Part shown: positions 8,486 to 17,589 of the stretch, piece after piece
Position numbering within the stretch: position 1 is the stretch's first letter
Layout of the letters: each line of letters opens with the position of its first letter
From: a virus
DNA length: 54,801 nucleotides
Direction: 5' to 3' (one strand)
IMG/VR virus record: IMGVR_UViG_3300030101_000387
Span: 1 to 54,801 of that record
Notes under the pieces: generated by a model
Databases searched by the model: none
What the model saw: the letters and a program-made list of their open reading frames with translations, nothing else
What the model was told of the DNA's origin: nothing
Program-made: the position numbers and the translations under genes

Positions 8486-9694
8486 ATGGGTAAACCTAGA
8501 GATTTAGCAAACGTAGTTGCTACTGGAAATATACTTGCTGACGGTGCAGTAGCTCCTGCTGAATTGACAGGTGTTACGTCTACAGCAGCAGAGATAAACA
8601 TACTAGATGGAGTGACTGCAACTGCAGCAGAGTTGAACTTACTTGATGGTGTGACTGCTACCACTGCAGAGCTTAACCATGTAGACGGTGTTACATCTAA
8701 TGTGCAGACACAGATGGACACCAAAGCTCCTGTAGCTGATCCAACGTTTACTGGTACTGTTACTGGTCCTACTATTAACGCTTCTACAGCCTTACAGATA
8801 GGTGGTGTTGCTGTAACAGCTACGGCTGCAGAGTTAAACAAGATGGACGGTGTAACAGTCAGTGCATCTGATATAAACTCTGTAACAGCAAAAGCTCCTG
8901 CTGCATCTCCTACATTTACTGGCGATGTCACACTACCAGAAAGTATTATTCATACAGGAGATACTGATACCAAATTACAATTTAATGATAATGACTCGTT
9001 TAGGATCATTACAGGAGATGAAGAAAGATTTAAAGCCAACAATGGTGAAGTAATTATTAATGACAATAGTGTTGATATGGACTTTCGTGTTGAAAGCAAT
9101 GGCAATGCTAACATGCTATTCGTTGATGGTGGAAATGATCGTGTTGGCATTGGGACGTCAAATCCTGTTGCTCAATTTGCTGTAGGCGGTGCAGGTAGAC
9201 GAATTGAAATTGCAGGTACAGATGGTGTTATTAGGGGTTTTGACAGAAGCGCAAGTTGGGCAAATATAGGCTTCGAAGCAGCAGGTTATACTTTTGGTGT
9301 GAGTGGCTCAGAACGTATGAGTATAGACGCAAATGGTGATGCAAGTTTTGCAGAAGAACTTATAGCCAAATCATATAACGAAACATATGTAAGTTTATCT
9401 GCTGCTGCTACTGTTGATATTAACAACGAGACGGGTAACGTATTTGCTTTAACTACTAATCAAAATACAACGTTTACATTTAGTAACCCACCTGCTTCAG
9501 GTACAGCTTATGGCTTTACACTTAAACTTACATCAGGTGGATCACACACTATAACATATCCAAACTCTGTAGACTTTGCAGGTGGTACAGCCCCAGATGC
9601 TCCTGCATCAGGTGAGACTGACGTACTTGTATTTATTACAGTAGACGGTGGCACTAACTGGTACGGTGCTCTAGCAATTGACGCAGCAGGATAA
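8486..9694 (+). CDS. Tail fibre protein with LDGVTATTAELN repeats, copy B
   Basis: This 402-residue fibre is paralogous to copy A at 4833-5957. The shaft repeats lie at about residues 28-75 and 110-140. The middle differs: residues about 150-280 resemble the phage fibre segment DTKLQFNDNDSFRI, DRVGIGTSNPVAQF and GSERMSIDANGD, which is common in tail spikes. The C-terminal domain again carries TFSNPPASGTA and a V/I-DGGT-x-WYG ending like copy A. The swapped middle domain with conserved ends suggests modular exchange of the receptor-binding part. RBS TAGAGGATAG. Confidence 0.72.
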   Translation: MGKPRDLANVVATGNILADGAVAPAELTGVTSTAAEINILDGVTATAAELNLLDGVTATTAELNHVDGVTSNVQTQMDTKAPVADPTFTGTVTGPTINASTALQIGGVAVTATAAELNKMDGVTVSASDINSVTAKAPAASPTFTGDVTLPESIIHTGDTDTKLQFNDNDSFRIITGDEERFKANNGEVIINDNSVDMDFRVESNGNANMLFVDGGNDRVGIGTSNPVAQFAVGGAGRRIEIAGTDGVIRGFDRSASWANIGFEAAGYTFGVSGSERMSIDANGDASFAEELIAKSYNETYVSLSAAATVDINNETGNVFALTTNQNTTFTFSNPPASGTAYGFTLKLTSGGSHTITYPNSVDFAGGTAPDAPASGETDVLVFITVDGGTNWYGALAIDAAG

Positions 9695-9700
9695 TAACGA

Positions 9701-11620
9701 ATGAGCAACATTGCAAGAATGATGCAAAGAGCTACTGCAGGTGCAGGTGGTGCAAGTCTCGATGTAGACGAGGTGTTCAGCACTTATTTAGTGACAGGCA
9801 CAGGCTCTGCTTACAGTGTTAATAATGGTATTGATCTTTCTGGCGAAGGTGGATTGGTTTGGATAAAAGGTAGAAGTTCAAATGGATACAATCACACTTT
9901 GTATGATACCGAAAGGTCAGGAACTTTATTTAGTGATGCAACAAATGCTGCAAGTGATTACGCTTCAGAAATTGCATCTTATAATAATAATGGATTTACA
10001 ACTGTAAGTAGTGGAGCAGCATATAATAATGTAAGTGGAACAGACTACGTCAGTTGGACATTTCGCAAAGCCCCTAAATTTTTTGATGTTGTGACGTATA
10101 CAGGGAATGGAAGCAGCCCTAGAACTATAAATCACAATTTAAATGCAACAGTTGGTATGTTAGTAGTTAAATGTACCTCAAATACACAGTACTGGCACGT
10201 ATTACATAGAAGTCAAAATGCTTCAAAAGTATTATACTTAAATACGTCTGATGCTGAATACAATGATGTAAATGCTTGGGGTTCTACACATGCAACGTCA
10301 ACACAATTTACCGTAGGTTCAGCCTTAAATATTAGTGGTAGAGAATATGTAGTCTACCTATTCGCACACAATGATGGTGACGGTGGGTTCGGCCCTGACA
10401 GTGACCAAGATATTATTAAGTGTGGGAGTATTTCTGGCGCTAATGGACGTGCTGAATTGGGGTTTGAACCTCAATGGGTTTTATTAAAGTCATCAAATTA
10501 TAATGGTACTAACTGGATTATTTTAGATGTCATGCGAGGATTTGTTTCTAAATATGGTGACAATGCTGACACACATTTATGGGCTAATTTAACTAATGCA
10601 GAAGCAAACTATGAAGGCCCACATTTTGATGCTACTGGTTTTAATTTTGGTCAATCAGGTGATAACTACATCTACATGGCAATACGCAGAGGCCCACTAG
10701 CAGAGCCTACTAGTGCTAGTAATGTTTTCGCTGTTGATTTAAGCACAAGTAGCGGTAGTGGTGTGAACACACATGATCTTGGTTTTGTTCCAGATATGAA
10801 TATTAACGGAAGAACTACTGGTTCAACAAAGTACATAATGACAAGACTTATGGGTAGTCCAGACACTTCAGCAAAGTACCTTAGAACAGATGAAAATTTT
10901 GCAGAAGCAAATATAAATGGTGTAGAGTGGTTTGATGGGCCAACTGGAACTATAGACTTAGATACTGCGTGGTGGGTAAGCACTGCTAATAATATTAGTT
11001 GGACTTGGAAACGTGCTCCTGGTTTTTTTGATGTGGTTACATGGGACTCAGAATCAGTCACTACGTTAAACACAGTAAAACATAATCTTGGAATAAAGCC
11101 AGATTTAGTTATTCTTAAGTATCGTAAACTAGTCGATAATTGGTACGTTTATAACAGTCAAACAACAGGCTATTTAAATCTAGATACTAACGGTGCTACT
11201 GTAGGTAGTACTGATTATATGGCAAGTACAACAGCCACTGACTTGAATGTTACAGGTCTTGTGTCAAATCCTACAAATGATCCAATGGCACTATTGTTTG
11301 GCTCCGTATCAGGTGTAAGTAAAGTTGGAAGCTACACAGGTGATGGAACGACAGGACGTGTTATTGATTGCGGCTTTAGTAATGGCGCTAGTTTTGTTCT
11401 TATTAAAGGCACTTCTGCTAGTGGGTATAATTGGTGTGTGTGGGACTCTACTCGTGGGATTGTTTCTGGAAATGATCCGAAACTAACTTTAGATACTACA
11501 GATGCACAGCAAACAGGCTATGATTTTATTGACCCTCACAGTTCTGGCTTCAGCGTAACAAATCAACCTGACGTCAATAACAATGGTGTTACCTACATCT
11601 TCTACGCAATCGCAGCTTAA
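9701..11620 (+). CDS. Large tail appendage protein, copy B
   Basis: This 639-residue protein is paralogous to copy A at 5962-7941. The N-terminus shares NNGIDLSGEGGLVW, the first unit shares SWTFRKAPKFFDVVTYTGNG, and the end shares KVGSYTGDGTTG and the final VTYIFYAIA. Both copies follow an LDGVT-type fibre at four to six bases. It is beta-rich with no recognisable catalytic motif. Divergence is strongest in the middle of each repeated unit, as expected for surface loops that contact the host. Confidence 0.7.
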   Translation: MSNIARMMQRATAGAGGASLDVDEVFSTYLVTGTGSAYSVNNGIDLSGEGGLVWIKGRSSNGYNHTLYDTERSGTLFSDATNAASDYASEIASYNNNGFTTVSSGAAYNNVSGTDYVSWTFRKAPKFFDVVTYTGNGSSPRTINHNLNATVGMLVVKCTSNTQYWHVLHRSQNASKVLYLNTSDAEYNDVNAWGSTHATSTQFTVGSALNISGREYVVYLFAHNDGDGGFGPDSDQDIIKCGSISGANGRAELGFEPQWVLLKSSNYNGTNWIILDVMRGFVSKYGDNADTHLWANLTNAEANYEGPHFDATGFNFGQSGDNYIYMAIRRGPLAEPTSASNVFAVDLSTSSGSGVNTHDLGFVPDMNINGRTTGSTKYIMTRLMGSPDTSAKYLRTDENFAEANINGVEWFDGPTGTIDLDTAWWVSTANNISWTWKRAPGFFDVVTWDSESVTTLNTVKHNLGIKPDLVILKYRKLVDNWYVYNSQTTGYLNLDTNGATVGSTDYMASTTATDLNVTGLVSNPTNDPMALLFGSVSGVSKVGSYTGDGTTGRVIDCGFSNGASFVLIKGTSASGYNWCVWDSTRGIVSGNDPKLTLDTTDAQQTGYDFIDPHSSGFSVTNQPDVNNNGVTYIFYAIAA

Positions 11621-11621
11621 C

Positions 11622-11876
11622 ATGAACAACATTACACTCACAATAGAACAGATAGAAGAGATGCTAGACAAAGCAGCTAGACGTGGTGCTAAAGAAGCAC
11701 TACGTTCTATTGGGTTACTTGATGATGATGCACAAAAAGATATACTAGAGATGCGTAACTTAATAGAGGCGTGGAGAGATACACGTAGGTCTATATGGTC
11801 TACAGTAGTTAAACTGGCTACCGTTGGAGTCCTGACATTTATTGCAGGTGCGGTATGGATGACAATGGGTAAGTAA
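11622..11876 (+). CDS. Small membrane protein with N-terminal helix
   Basis: The protein is 84 residues from the ATG at 11622, chosen because it directly follows the stop of the preceding gene; an upstream start would overlap that gene. Residues 1-58 form charged amphipathic helices (IEQIEEMLDKAARRGAKEAL). Residues about 60-80 (VVKLATVGVLTFIAGAVWM) form one membrane segment, with a short tail. This layout is common in marine phages next to fibre genes and could be a holin-like or tail-associated membrane protein. Function is not known. Confidence 0.65.
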   Translation: MNNITLTIEQIEEMLDKAARRGAKEALRSIGLLDDDAQKDILEMRNLIEAWRDTRRSIWSTVVKLATVGVLTFIAGAVWMTMGK

Positions 11877-11886
11877 GGAATAAGAT

Positions 11887-14800
11887 ATGGCACTAGAAGC
11901 GTATTTACAAACAGACGGACGGTTTTATCAAGCTGATGTAATAGATTCATTTACCGCACCAGATGGAACAGTGTATGAAGCTAGAGCAGGACATGCAGCT
12001 AATGGCATTGTTAAAATAACTACTAATGAAGATGGCTCTAAAAACGAAGAGGCTTTGACTTATAAGAAAACTGTAGGCGTTAGATATAAAGATAAAACTG
12101 CAGAATCAACTGCTAGAAAAAATACTCAACAAGTAACAGCAGACTTTAATGCATTTAAAAGTGCTGCAGAAGCTGCTGCAAATACTACAGAAGCTATAGG
12201 GTATACTGATGCTGATGTAACATCTGGTGGAGGAGGACTTTTTCAAAGAGATAAGGCTTCTTTCGTAACATTGACTGATGCTGCAGGTAATTCTATAGGT
12301 ACGGTAGGAACAAAAATAGGTTCGACAGGCGATGAAGTATCTGCATCAAAAAAATTAGCTAATGAAATTGTAGGTATAAACCAAGCGGCTATCTCTTTGT
12401 TGCCTGTAGATGACGAAGAAGAGATAGTAGATGGTGAAGAAGAGGTAGTAGATGAGGTAGTAAAGGAGCCAATTGTTGTTGATCCTGAACCACCTGTAGG
12501 TCCTCTACAGCCTGTAAACCCTGCTGTAGCAGGTGGTGCTTTTGAATCTGTAACACCTCCAACAACTGTACAACAAGTACCTGCAGGTGGTGTGCCTGTC
12601 GTTGATCCTGATGAATCTCAAACTGTAGTACAACAAGTGGCTCCTATAACTTATCAAGATGTTCCTGTAAGTATTACGCCAACTGGTACTACACCAGAAC
12701 AAATGACAACATCTCTAACATCACCTACAACAGCATACACTTCTGGTTTTGCACCTCCACAAACCGCTGTAACTGGAACTTTCTCACAGCCTCTGCAAAC
12801 TGCAGGACTTTCTGCTGTACCTCAACAAGTATCATACAAGACACACTATGCAGGCACACAAGGTGCAGTACCACAAACACTTGTAACTACTCAGCCAGGA
12901 ACAGGTGCTGCGTATCCTGCAGTATTTCAGGGATACCAAACTGTACCTTATGGTAATGATTTAGGACAAAGAATAATGATTACTGAATTTAATGGTGTAC
13001 CTACAACATATGTACCTCCAGGTTTTTTTAAAATAACTAAAGAAACAGAGACTACAGGCGCTGCAGATGGTGGCTTGATGGAGAATATGACACTAGAAGG
13101 TAAAGACCGTATATTCCGAAAGATGGGTTACAATGGTCCTAAGACACGAGAAGGTCACGCTAAGTTTGAGGAAGCTAACCCTGCTGCTAAAGCTAAAGGA
13201 CTTGCTATTGGTGGATACATACAGAAGTTTAACAAGGGTGGTACAGTACAAAGGTATGAGACAGGCGGTCTTACTACAGATCAATTAGCTCAAATGCAAG
13301 CCTCTGCTGTTAGGCAAACCATGCAGCCAATGCAACCTACCACAGCTATGATACAACCTACTGCTGCTGACTTCATTCCAGTAGATGCAGGTATGACTAC
13401 TCCTATAGCTCCCTTTGCTGAAGCTGCTACAGTAGGCACTGTACAACAAGCAGGTATGCCTGTTTTACCAACCGTAGCTACCGCCACTGCAGACCAAGTA
13501 ACTGATAAAGTAAAACTACAAACTGCAGGATTAAAAGCGGCTACAGGCACACCTACAAAAGATGTTGTCGCACAGCAGCAATCTGACACTTCCATAAGAG
13601 GCATGGAAGCAGCACTAGGAGATGCTATAAAAGTAGATGCACCTGATCCTAGAGAAATAAAAGAGGGTGAAATAATATCGGGTGAAGCAGATGCTACCAA
13701 AGCTGCTACATTTACTGAAGCAGTACAACACGCAGAAGCTACACCAAGTAAACAGGCAACAGTTGCAGGTCAGCTAGAAACATTGATGGCTGACTTTGAG
13801 GGTGGTGAGACACCTGCTTGGGCTGCAGGATCTATGCGTACCGCAATGGCTACACTCTCTGCTCGTGGTCTTGGTGCGTCTAGTCTTGCAGGTCAAGCTG
13901 TGGTGCAAGCTGCAATGGAGGCAGCATTACCTATCGCTCAGATGGATGCGGCTACTATAGCACAGTTTGAAGCACAGAACTTGTCTAACAGACAGCAAAG
14001 ACAGATACTTGCCGCACAGCAACGTGCTACATTTATGGGTATGGAGTTTGACCAAGCCTTTCAAGCTCGTGTAGCTAACTCTGCTCGTATCGGTGACATT
14101 GCTAACATGAACTTCACGGCTGAACAACAGATAGCCTTGGAGAACTCTCGTGCAGCAAACACTATGGAGTTATCCGACTTGTCTAACAGACAAGCTATGG
14201 TAATGGCTGAGGCTGCTGCATTGTCACAACTTGATATGGCAAACCTCAACAACAGACAACAAGCTGCTGTACAACAAGCCGCTAACTTCTTACAGATGGA
14301 TATGGCTAACTTGTCTAACGAACAACAGACTTCTATGTTCAAGACACAGCAAAACATACAGGCTCTGTTCACAGATCAAGCTGCAGAGAATGCTAATGAA
14401 CAGTTTAACGCATCTAGTGAAAACCAAGTAAATCAGTTCTTTGCTAATCTAGCTAACCAGACTTCACAGTTCAATGCTACACAACAGAATGCTATGGATC
14501 AGTTCAACGTCAACAGTGTGAATGCATTGCGTGAGTTTAACTCTCAGATTCAGCAACAGCGTGACTTGTTTAATGCACAGAATGGTTTGGTCATAGCACA
14601 GTCTAATGCTGCGTGGAGACAGAGTATAGCTACAATCAATACAGCTACACAGAACCAAAGCAACATGGACTTTGCTAAAGTGATCAACGGATTGACTGCA
14701 GCTAACATGGATCAGATATGGCAACGTGAGCGTGACCTTATGAGTTTTGCATTCCAGTTAGAGAATAACAATGCTGATCGTGCCACAACTATTGCCGTAC

Positions 14801-14910
14801 AAGAACTAGCCAATGAAGCAGCAGCAAGTACTGCAGCAGCAAGTAAGAGTGGATCATTTGCAAGAGCTATAGGCTCTGTCGTAGGTGCGGTAATAACAGG
14901 TCCAAAATAA
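11887..14910 (+). CDS. Large internal/structural virion protein, Gln/Asn-rich
   Basis: This 1007-residue protein starts 10 bases after the small membrane protein and its stop overlaps the next ATG. It has an N-terminal globular part (1-170), an acidic linker (about 175-205), a long Pro/Thr/Gln-rich region (about 205-390), a Gly-rich patch (LAIGGYIQKFNKGGTVQRYETGG, cut here for length: about 437-458), and a helical C-terminal half. That half has many heptad-like repeats built around SNRQQ, NNRQQ and QFNA motifs (about 680-900). Long helical proteins at this position are usually ejected with the DNA. No enzyme domain is seen. The internal virion assignment is inference. Confidence 0.62.
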   Translation: MALEAYLQTDGRFYQADVIDSFTAPDGTVYEARAGHAANGIVKITTNEDGSKNEEALTYKKTVGVRYKDKTAESTARKNTQQVTADFNAFKSAAEAAANTTEAIGYTDADVTSGGGGLFQRDKASFVTLTDAAGNSIGTVGTKIGSTGDEVSASKKLANEIVGINQAAISLLPVDDEEEIVDGEEEVVDEVVKEPIVVDPEPPVGPLQPVNPAVAGGAFESVTPPTTVQQVPAGGVPVVDPDESQTVVQQVAPITYQDVPVSITPTGTTPEQMTTSLTSPTTAYTSGFAPPQTAVTGTFSQPLQTAGLSAVPQQVSYKTHYAGTQGAVPQTLVTTQPGTGAAYPAVFQGYQTVPYGNDLGQRIMITEFNGVPTTYVPPGFFKITKETETTGAADGGLMENMTLEGKDRIFRKMGYNGPKTREGHAKFEEANPAAKAKGLAIGGYIQKFNKGGTVQRYETGGLTTDQLAQMQASAVRQTMQPMQPTTAMIQPTAADFIPVDAGMTTPIAPFAEAATVGTVQQAGMPVLPTVATATADQVTDKVKLQTAGLKAATGTPTKDVVAQQQSDTSIRGMEAALGDAIKVDAPDPREIKEGEIISGEADATKAATFTEAVQHAEATPSKQATVAGQLETLMADFEGGETPAWAAGSMRTAMATLSARGLGASSLAGQAVVQAAMEAALPIAQMDAATIAQFEAQNLSNRQQRQILAAQQRATFMGMEFDQAFQARVANSARIGDIANMNFTAEQQIALENSRAANTMELSDLSNRQAMVMAEAAALSQLDMANLNNRQQAAVQQAANFLQMDMANLSNEQQTSMFKTQQNIQALFTDQAAENANEQFNASSENQVNQFFANLANQTSQFNATQQNAMDQFNVNSVNALREFNSQIQQQRDLFNAQNGLVIAQSNAAWRQSIATINTATQNQSNMDFAKVINGLTAANMDQIWQRERDLMSFAFQLENNNADRATTIAVQELANEAAASTAAASKSGSFARAIGSVVGAVITGPK

Positions 14911-16568
14911 TGGCAGAATATAAAACATTAGGCGGTTTAGACTTAGACATTGGTGGCTTCACTGAGTCTATTACTAGTAGGAGTAAGAAAACTCTAGAAG
15001 AAGTGTCTAGGAAGAATCGTGGCATAGGGGCAAAGCCTGTAGAAGAAACAGAAGAGATAGAATTAGACGATAACTTCTTAAAAGGTATAGCACAACTATT
15101 CAGAGACAATGGCTACGAACCTACACAACCTAGCGAAGATGTTACAACTACACCAAAAGACGAAGTGCTAGATGAATACTCTGAGCTAATGAAGAGTGAG
15201 ATTATTCAAGATGTAATGAAAGAAGTATCTACACTAGGTGAATCTCCAAATAAACTAGAAGATATATACACTAGTATGGACACAGACTTTGTGACGCTAG
15301 AGAATCAGCCCACAGTTGACAGTGAGGGTGAACTACTTGAGATAGAACAGACAGAACCATTAGGACTTATGAGTAAACCGTCTGGTGAAACATTAGTAGA
15401 CAGAACTGAGTCACCCTCAATGCCAGATGAAGCTGCGCCAACAGAAGAAGTAAGTGTAGATAAAAAAATATTAAGCCCTGCATTTCTTAACGCTATTGGT
15501 ATTACAGGAAGCTTGACTGAAAAGGGTGTGCAGAGTGAGGTTAAAAAGATACTAAAAGAACAAGGAATGTCGGATGAAGAGATTGCTAATCTTGTTAATA
15601 AGTCTCTTGCTGCTGAGGTGCAGCCTACAGATATACCCGAATTTAGCGAAGAAGAGTTAAGGCTTAGTTTTACTGAATACCCTTCAACTGAAGAGAAAGC
15701 AATAGCATACGCTAGTGATATATACCCTAATAATAAAGTAGCTGCTGCAGCTTTGGCTGCAACAATTCAATTTGAAGGTATGGAAAGTCCTGTTGAATTA
15801 ATAGGAACAAATGAAAAATATAGTCTTAAAAAAGTTTTGCATCCTAACACAAAAAAGGCTCCTTTAAAAAGAAACGATCAGAAAATATATGAGATACTAG
15901 GTTTTCCAAAACAGACAGATGATGATGGTAATATTGTTTATCTAGAAAGACCAAAAACTATTTTAAATAAAGAAGTTCAAGAAGCCTTAAATAAAAAAGG
16001 AATTGATGTAGGTAATGTAGACGGTATAATAGGTAAAAATACAATTTCTGGGATTAAAAGATTTCAAAAAATAAAAGGCTTAAATGTAACAGGGAAGCTA
16101 GACCCTGAAACCTATAAAAAATTAAATATAGAATATAGAGAGTTAGATCATGTAGGACAGCCAATAGCTATGCATGTTGTTAAAAACCCTCCTGAACATA
16201 TACCTCCAGATAAAGCAGAAGAAATATTTGATATTAGATATAATGATCATTACAAAAGCATAAAAATGGGTAATGTAGGAGATAAAAAGTTTGCTACCTA
16301 TAGAGGTAGAGGCCCTATTCAAATTACAGGTATGGATACATATAGAAAAGTAGGAGATGCTATAGGTGTTGATCTTATTAAGAATCCTGATCTCTTAGCA
16401 ACAAATAATGCCGTATCAAAAGCTGCAGTAAAAGCTTACTTAAAAATGAAAGGCTTTTCAAATTACAGTACACCAGAAGAAATGCTAAAAAGTATAAATC
16501 CTGGTGAAAAAAATATTGTTGAGAAAAGATTTCCAACTTATGAAAAATATTTGAAAGAAATAAATTAA
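14910..16568 (+). CDS. Virion lysin: GH19-type glycosidase with peptidoglycan-binding domain
   Basis: This 552-residue protein cuts peptidoglycan either at entry or at lysis. Residues 1-200 are an acidic, low-complexity region. Residues about 265-300 contain a helix (AAAALAATIQFEGMESPVEL) whose FEG resembles the catalytic Glu helix of GH19/lysozyme-like enzymes. Residues about 350-408 are a PG_binding_1 domain (KEVQEALNKKGIDVGNVDGI, then RFQKIKGLNVTGKLDPETYK). Residues about 465-490 hold the GH19 signature GRGPIQITGMDTYRKVG followed by IKNPDLLA. The binding domain thus appears inserted within the catalytic domain. From about 15470 the DNA is clearly more AT-rich than the flanks. Its ATG overlaps the previous stop and its stop overlaps the holin ATG. 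Confidence 0.78.
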   Translation: MAEYKTLGGLDLDIGGFTESITSRSKKTLEEVSRKNRGIGAKPVEETEEIELDDNFLKGIAQLFRDNGYEPTQPSEDVTTTPKDEVLDEYSELMKSEIIQDVMKEVSTLGESPNKLEDIYTSMDTDFVTLENQPTVDSEGELLEIEQTEPLGLMSKPSGETLVDRTESPSMPDEAAPTEEVSVDKKILSPAFLNAIGITGSLTEKGVQSEVKKILKEQGMSDEEIANLVNKSLAAEVQPTDIPEFSEEELRLSFTEYPSTEEKAIAYASDIYPNNKVAAAALAATIQFEGMESPVELIGTNEKYSLKKVLHPNTKKAPLKRNDQKIYEILGFPKQTDDDGNIVYLERPKTILNKEVQEALNKKGIDVGNVDGIIGKNTISGIKRFQKIKGLNVTGKLDPETYKKLNIEYRELDHVGQPIAMHVVKNPPEHIPPDKAEEIFDIRYNDHYKSIKMGNVGDKKFATYRGRGPIQITGMDTYRKVGDAIGVDLIKNPDLLATNNAVSKAAVKAYLKMKGFSNYSTPEEMLKSINPGEKNIVEKRFPTYEKYLKEIN

Positions 16569-17011
16569 TGTTTGGATTACCGCTAGAACTAATCACAATG
16601 CTCTTCTCCACTATACTAGGTGGAGTCATGTCTATCTGGGGTCAGTCAATGAAGAACCGCCAGATGCAACAAGAGATGTTGATGCAACGTGCAGAGTTCA
16701 ATCGTAGTGCTGTAGCTGATGCAAGAGATGCAGGTAAGAATGACAAGCACTTTGCATGGACACGTAGGCTTATAGCTTTATCTGCTGTATTTTCTATAAT
16801 CGTATTGCCTAAATTAGTAGCTGTGTGGTATCCTGAAGTTAGTGTTTATGTAGGATACACTGAGGCTACTGGCGGTTTCTTTAGCTGGATGTTTGGACCA
16901 GACGAAGCTATTAAATGGAAAATGGCTCAGGGATTTGTAATCACACCACTAGATACACACATCGTATCAGCCATAGTAGGACTATACTTTGGCGCAGGGT
17001 TTACTAAATAG
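16568..17011 (+). CDS. Holin with three membrane segments (GTA holin-like)
   Basis: This 147-residue protein has three hydrophobic segments at about residues 5-25 (LELITMLFSTILGGVMSIWG), 67-90 (RLIALSAVFSIIVLPKLVAV) and 128-145 (THIVSAIVGLYFGAGF). A charged coil lies between the first two. This matches the 3-TM holin family found in gene transfer agents and marine phages, which permeabilises the inner membrane so that the lysin can reach the cell wall. Its start overlaps the lysin stop by one base, giving a lysin-holin pair. Confidence in the holin role is good but not proven. Confidence 0.72.
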   Translation: MFGLPLELITMLFSTILGGVMSIWGQSMKNRQMQQEMLMQRAEFNRSAVADARDAGKNDKHFAWTRRLIALSAVFSIIVLPKLVAVWYPEVSVYVGYTEATGGFFSWMFGPDEAIKWKMAQGFVITPLDTHIVSAIVGLYFGAGFTK

Positions 17012-17022
17012 GATATAATAAC

Positions 17023-17586
17023 ATGGCATCATTTCTTGAAGCACCAATAGCAGGACAGTCTCTGACAGATGAACCTAAGAACTGGCCTTGGGAAAATCCA
17101 CCTGAGATGGTTGATCCTGATGAAGTAACTAAATATTACATCAATAGATTAGCTAATGAAGAGGTTATGGATGATCTGTCCGTACTCTTTGGTGGTGACA
17201 TGCCTGTAGCTCCGTTTGTTAAAACGCTAATGACTACAGGTGTTATGAACGGACTGCACAGTGTGGATGTAAGCTTGATTGTAGCTCCTGTCATACACGA
17301 GTTTATTAAAGCATCGATGACTACATATGGCATAGAAGTAAGAGATGACATAGAAGACCCTGAAGAGGCACTCAAAGATCGTGAGAAAAAACGTTTGTCA
17401 CTAGCTATAGAACTAGCAGTAGCTGACGCTAAAGGTAAAGAAGGTGATGTAGGTCTGGACTTGTTGAAGACATTACAAGGTACTCTGGAAGAAGAAACAG
17501 ACGATGTGCCACAGGAAGAAATGGAAGATGAAATGGAAGTAAGCGAAATGGCTGAACCCCAAGGCTTGATGGCAAGAGGAGCTTAG
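17023..17586 (+). CDS. Virion-associated protein, unknown
   Basis: This 187-residue, acidic protein has no membrane segment. Residues 20-110 are helical (EVTKYYINRLANEEVMDDL, then FVKTLMTTGVMNGLHSVDV). The C-terminal 40 residues are very acidic and Met/Glu-rich. It sits in a run of virion genes 11 bases after the holin and 3 bases before the next gene, so it is probably a minor virion or morphogenesis protein. I do not recognise a named family. Confidence 0.65.
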   Translation: MASFLEAPIAGQSLTDEPKNWPWENPPEMVDPDEVTKYYINRLANEEVMDDLSVLFGGDMPVAPFVKTLMTTGVMNGLHSVDVSLIVAPVIHEFIKASMTTYGIEVRDDIEDPEEALKDREKKRLSLAIELAVADAKGKEGDVGLDLLKTLQGTLEEETDDVPQEEMEDEMEVSEMAEPQGLMARGA

Positions 17587-17589
17587 AAT

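Noticed and set aside
4000-11620. Diversity-generating retroelement acting on the duplicated fibres
   Set aside because: No reverse transcriptase gene or adenine-biased template repeat was seen in the window.
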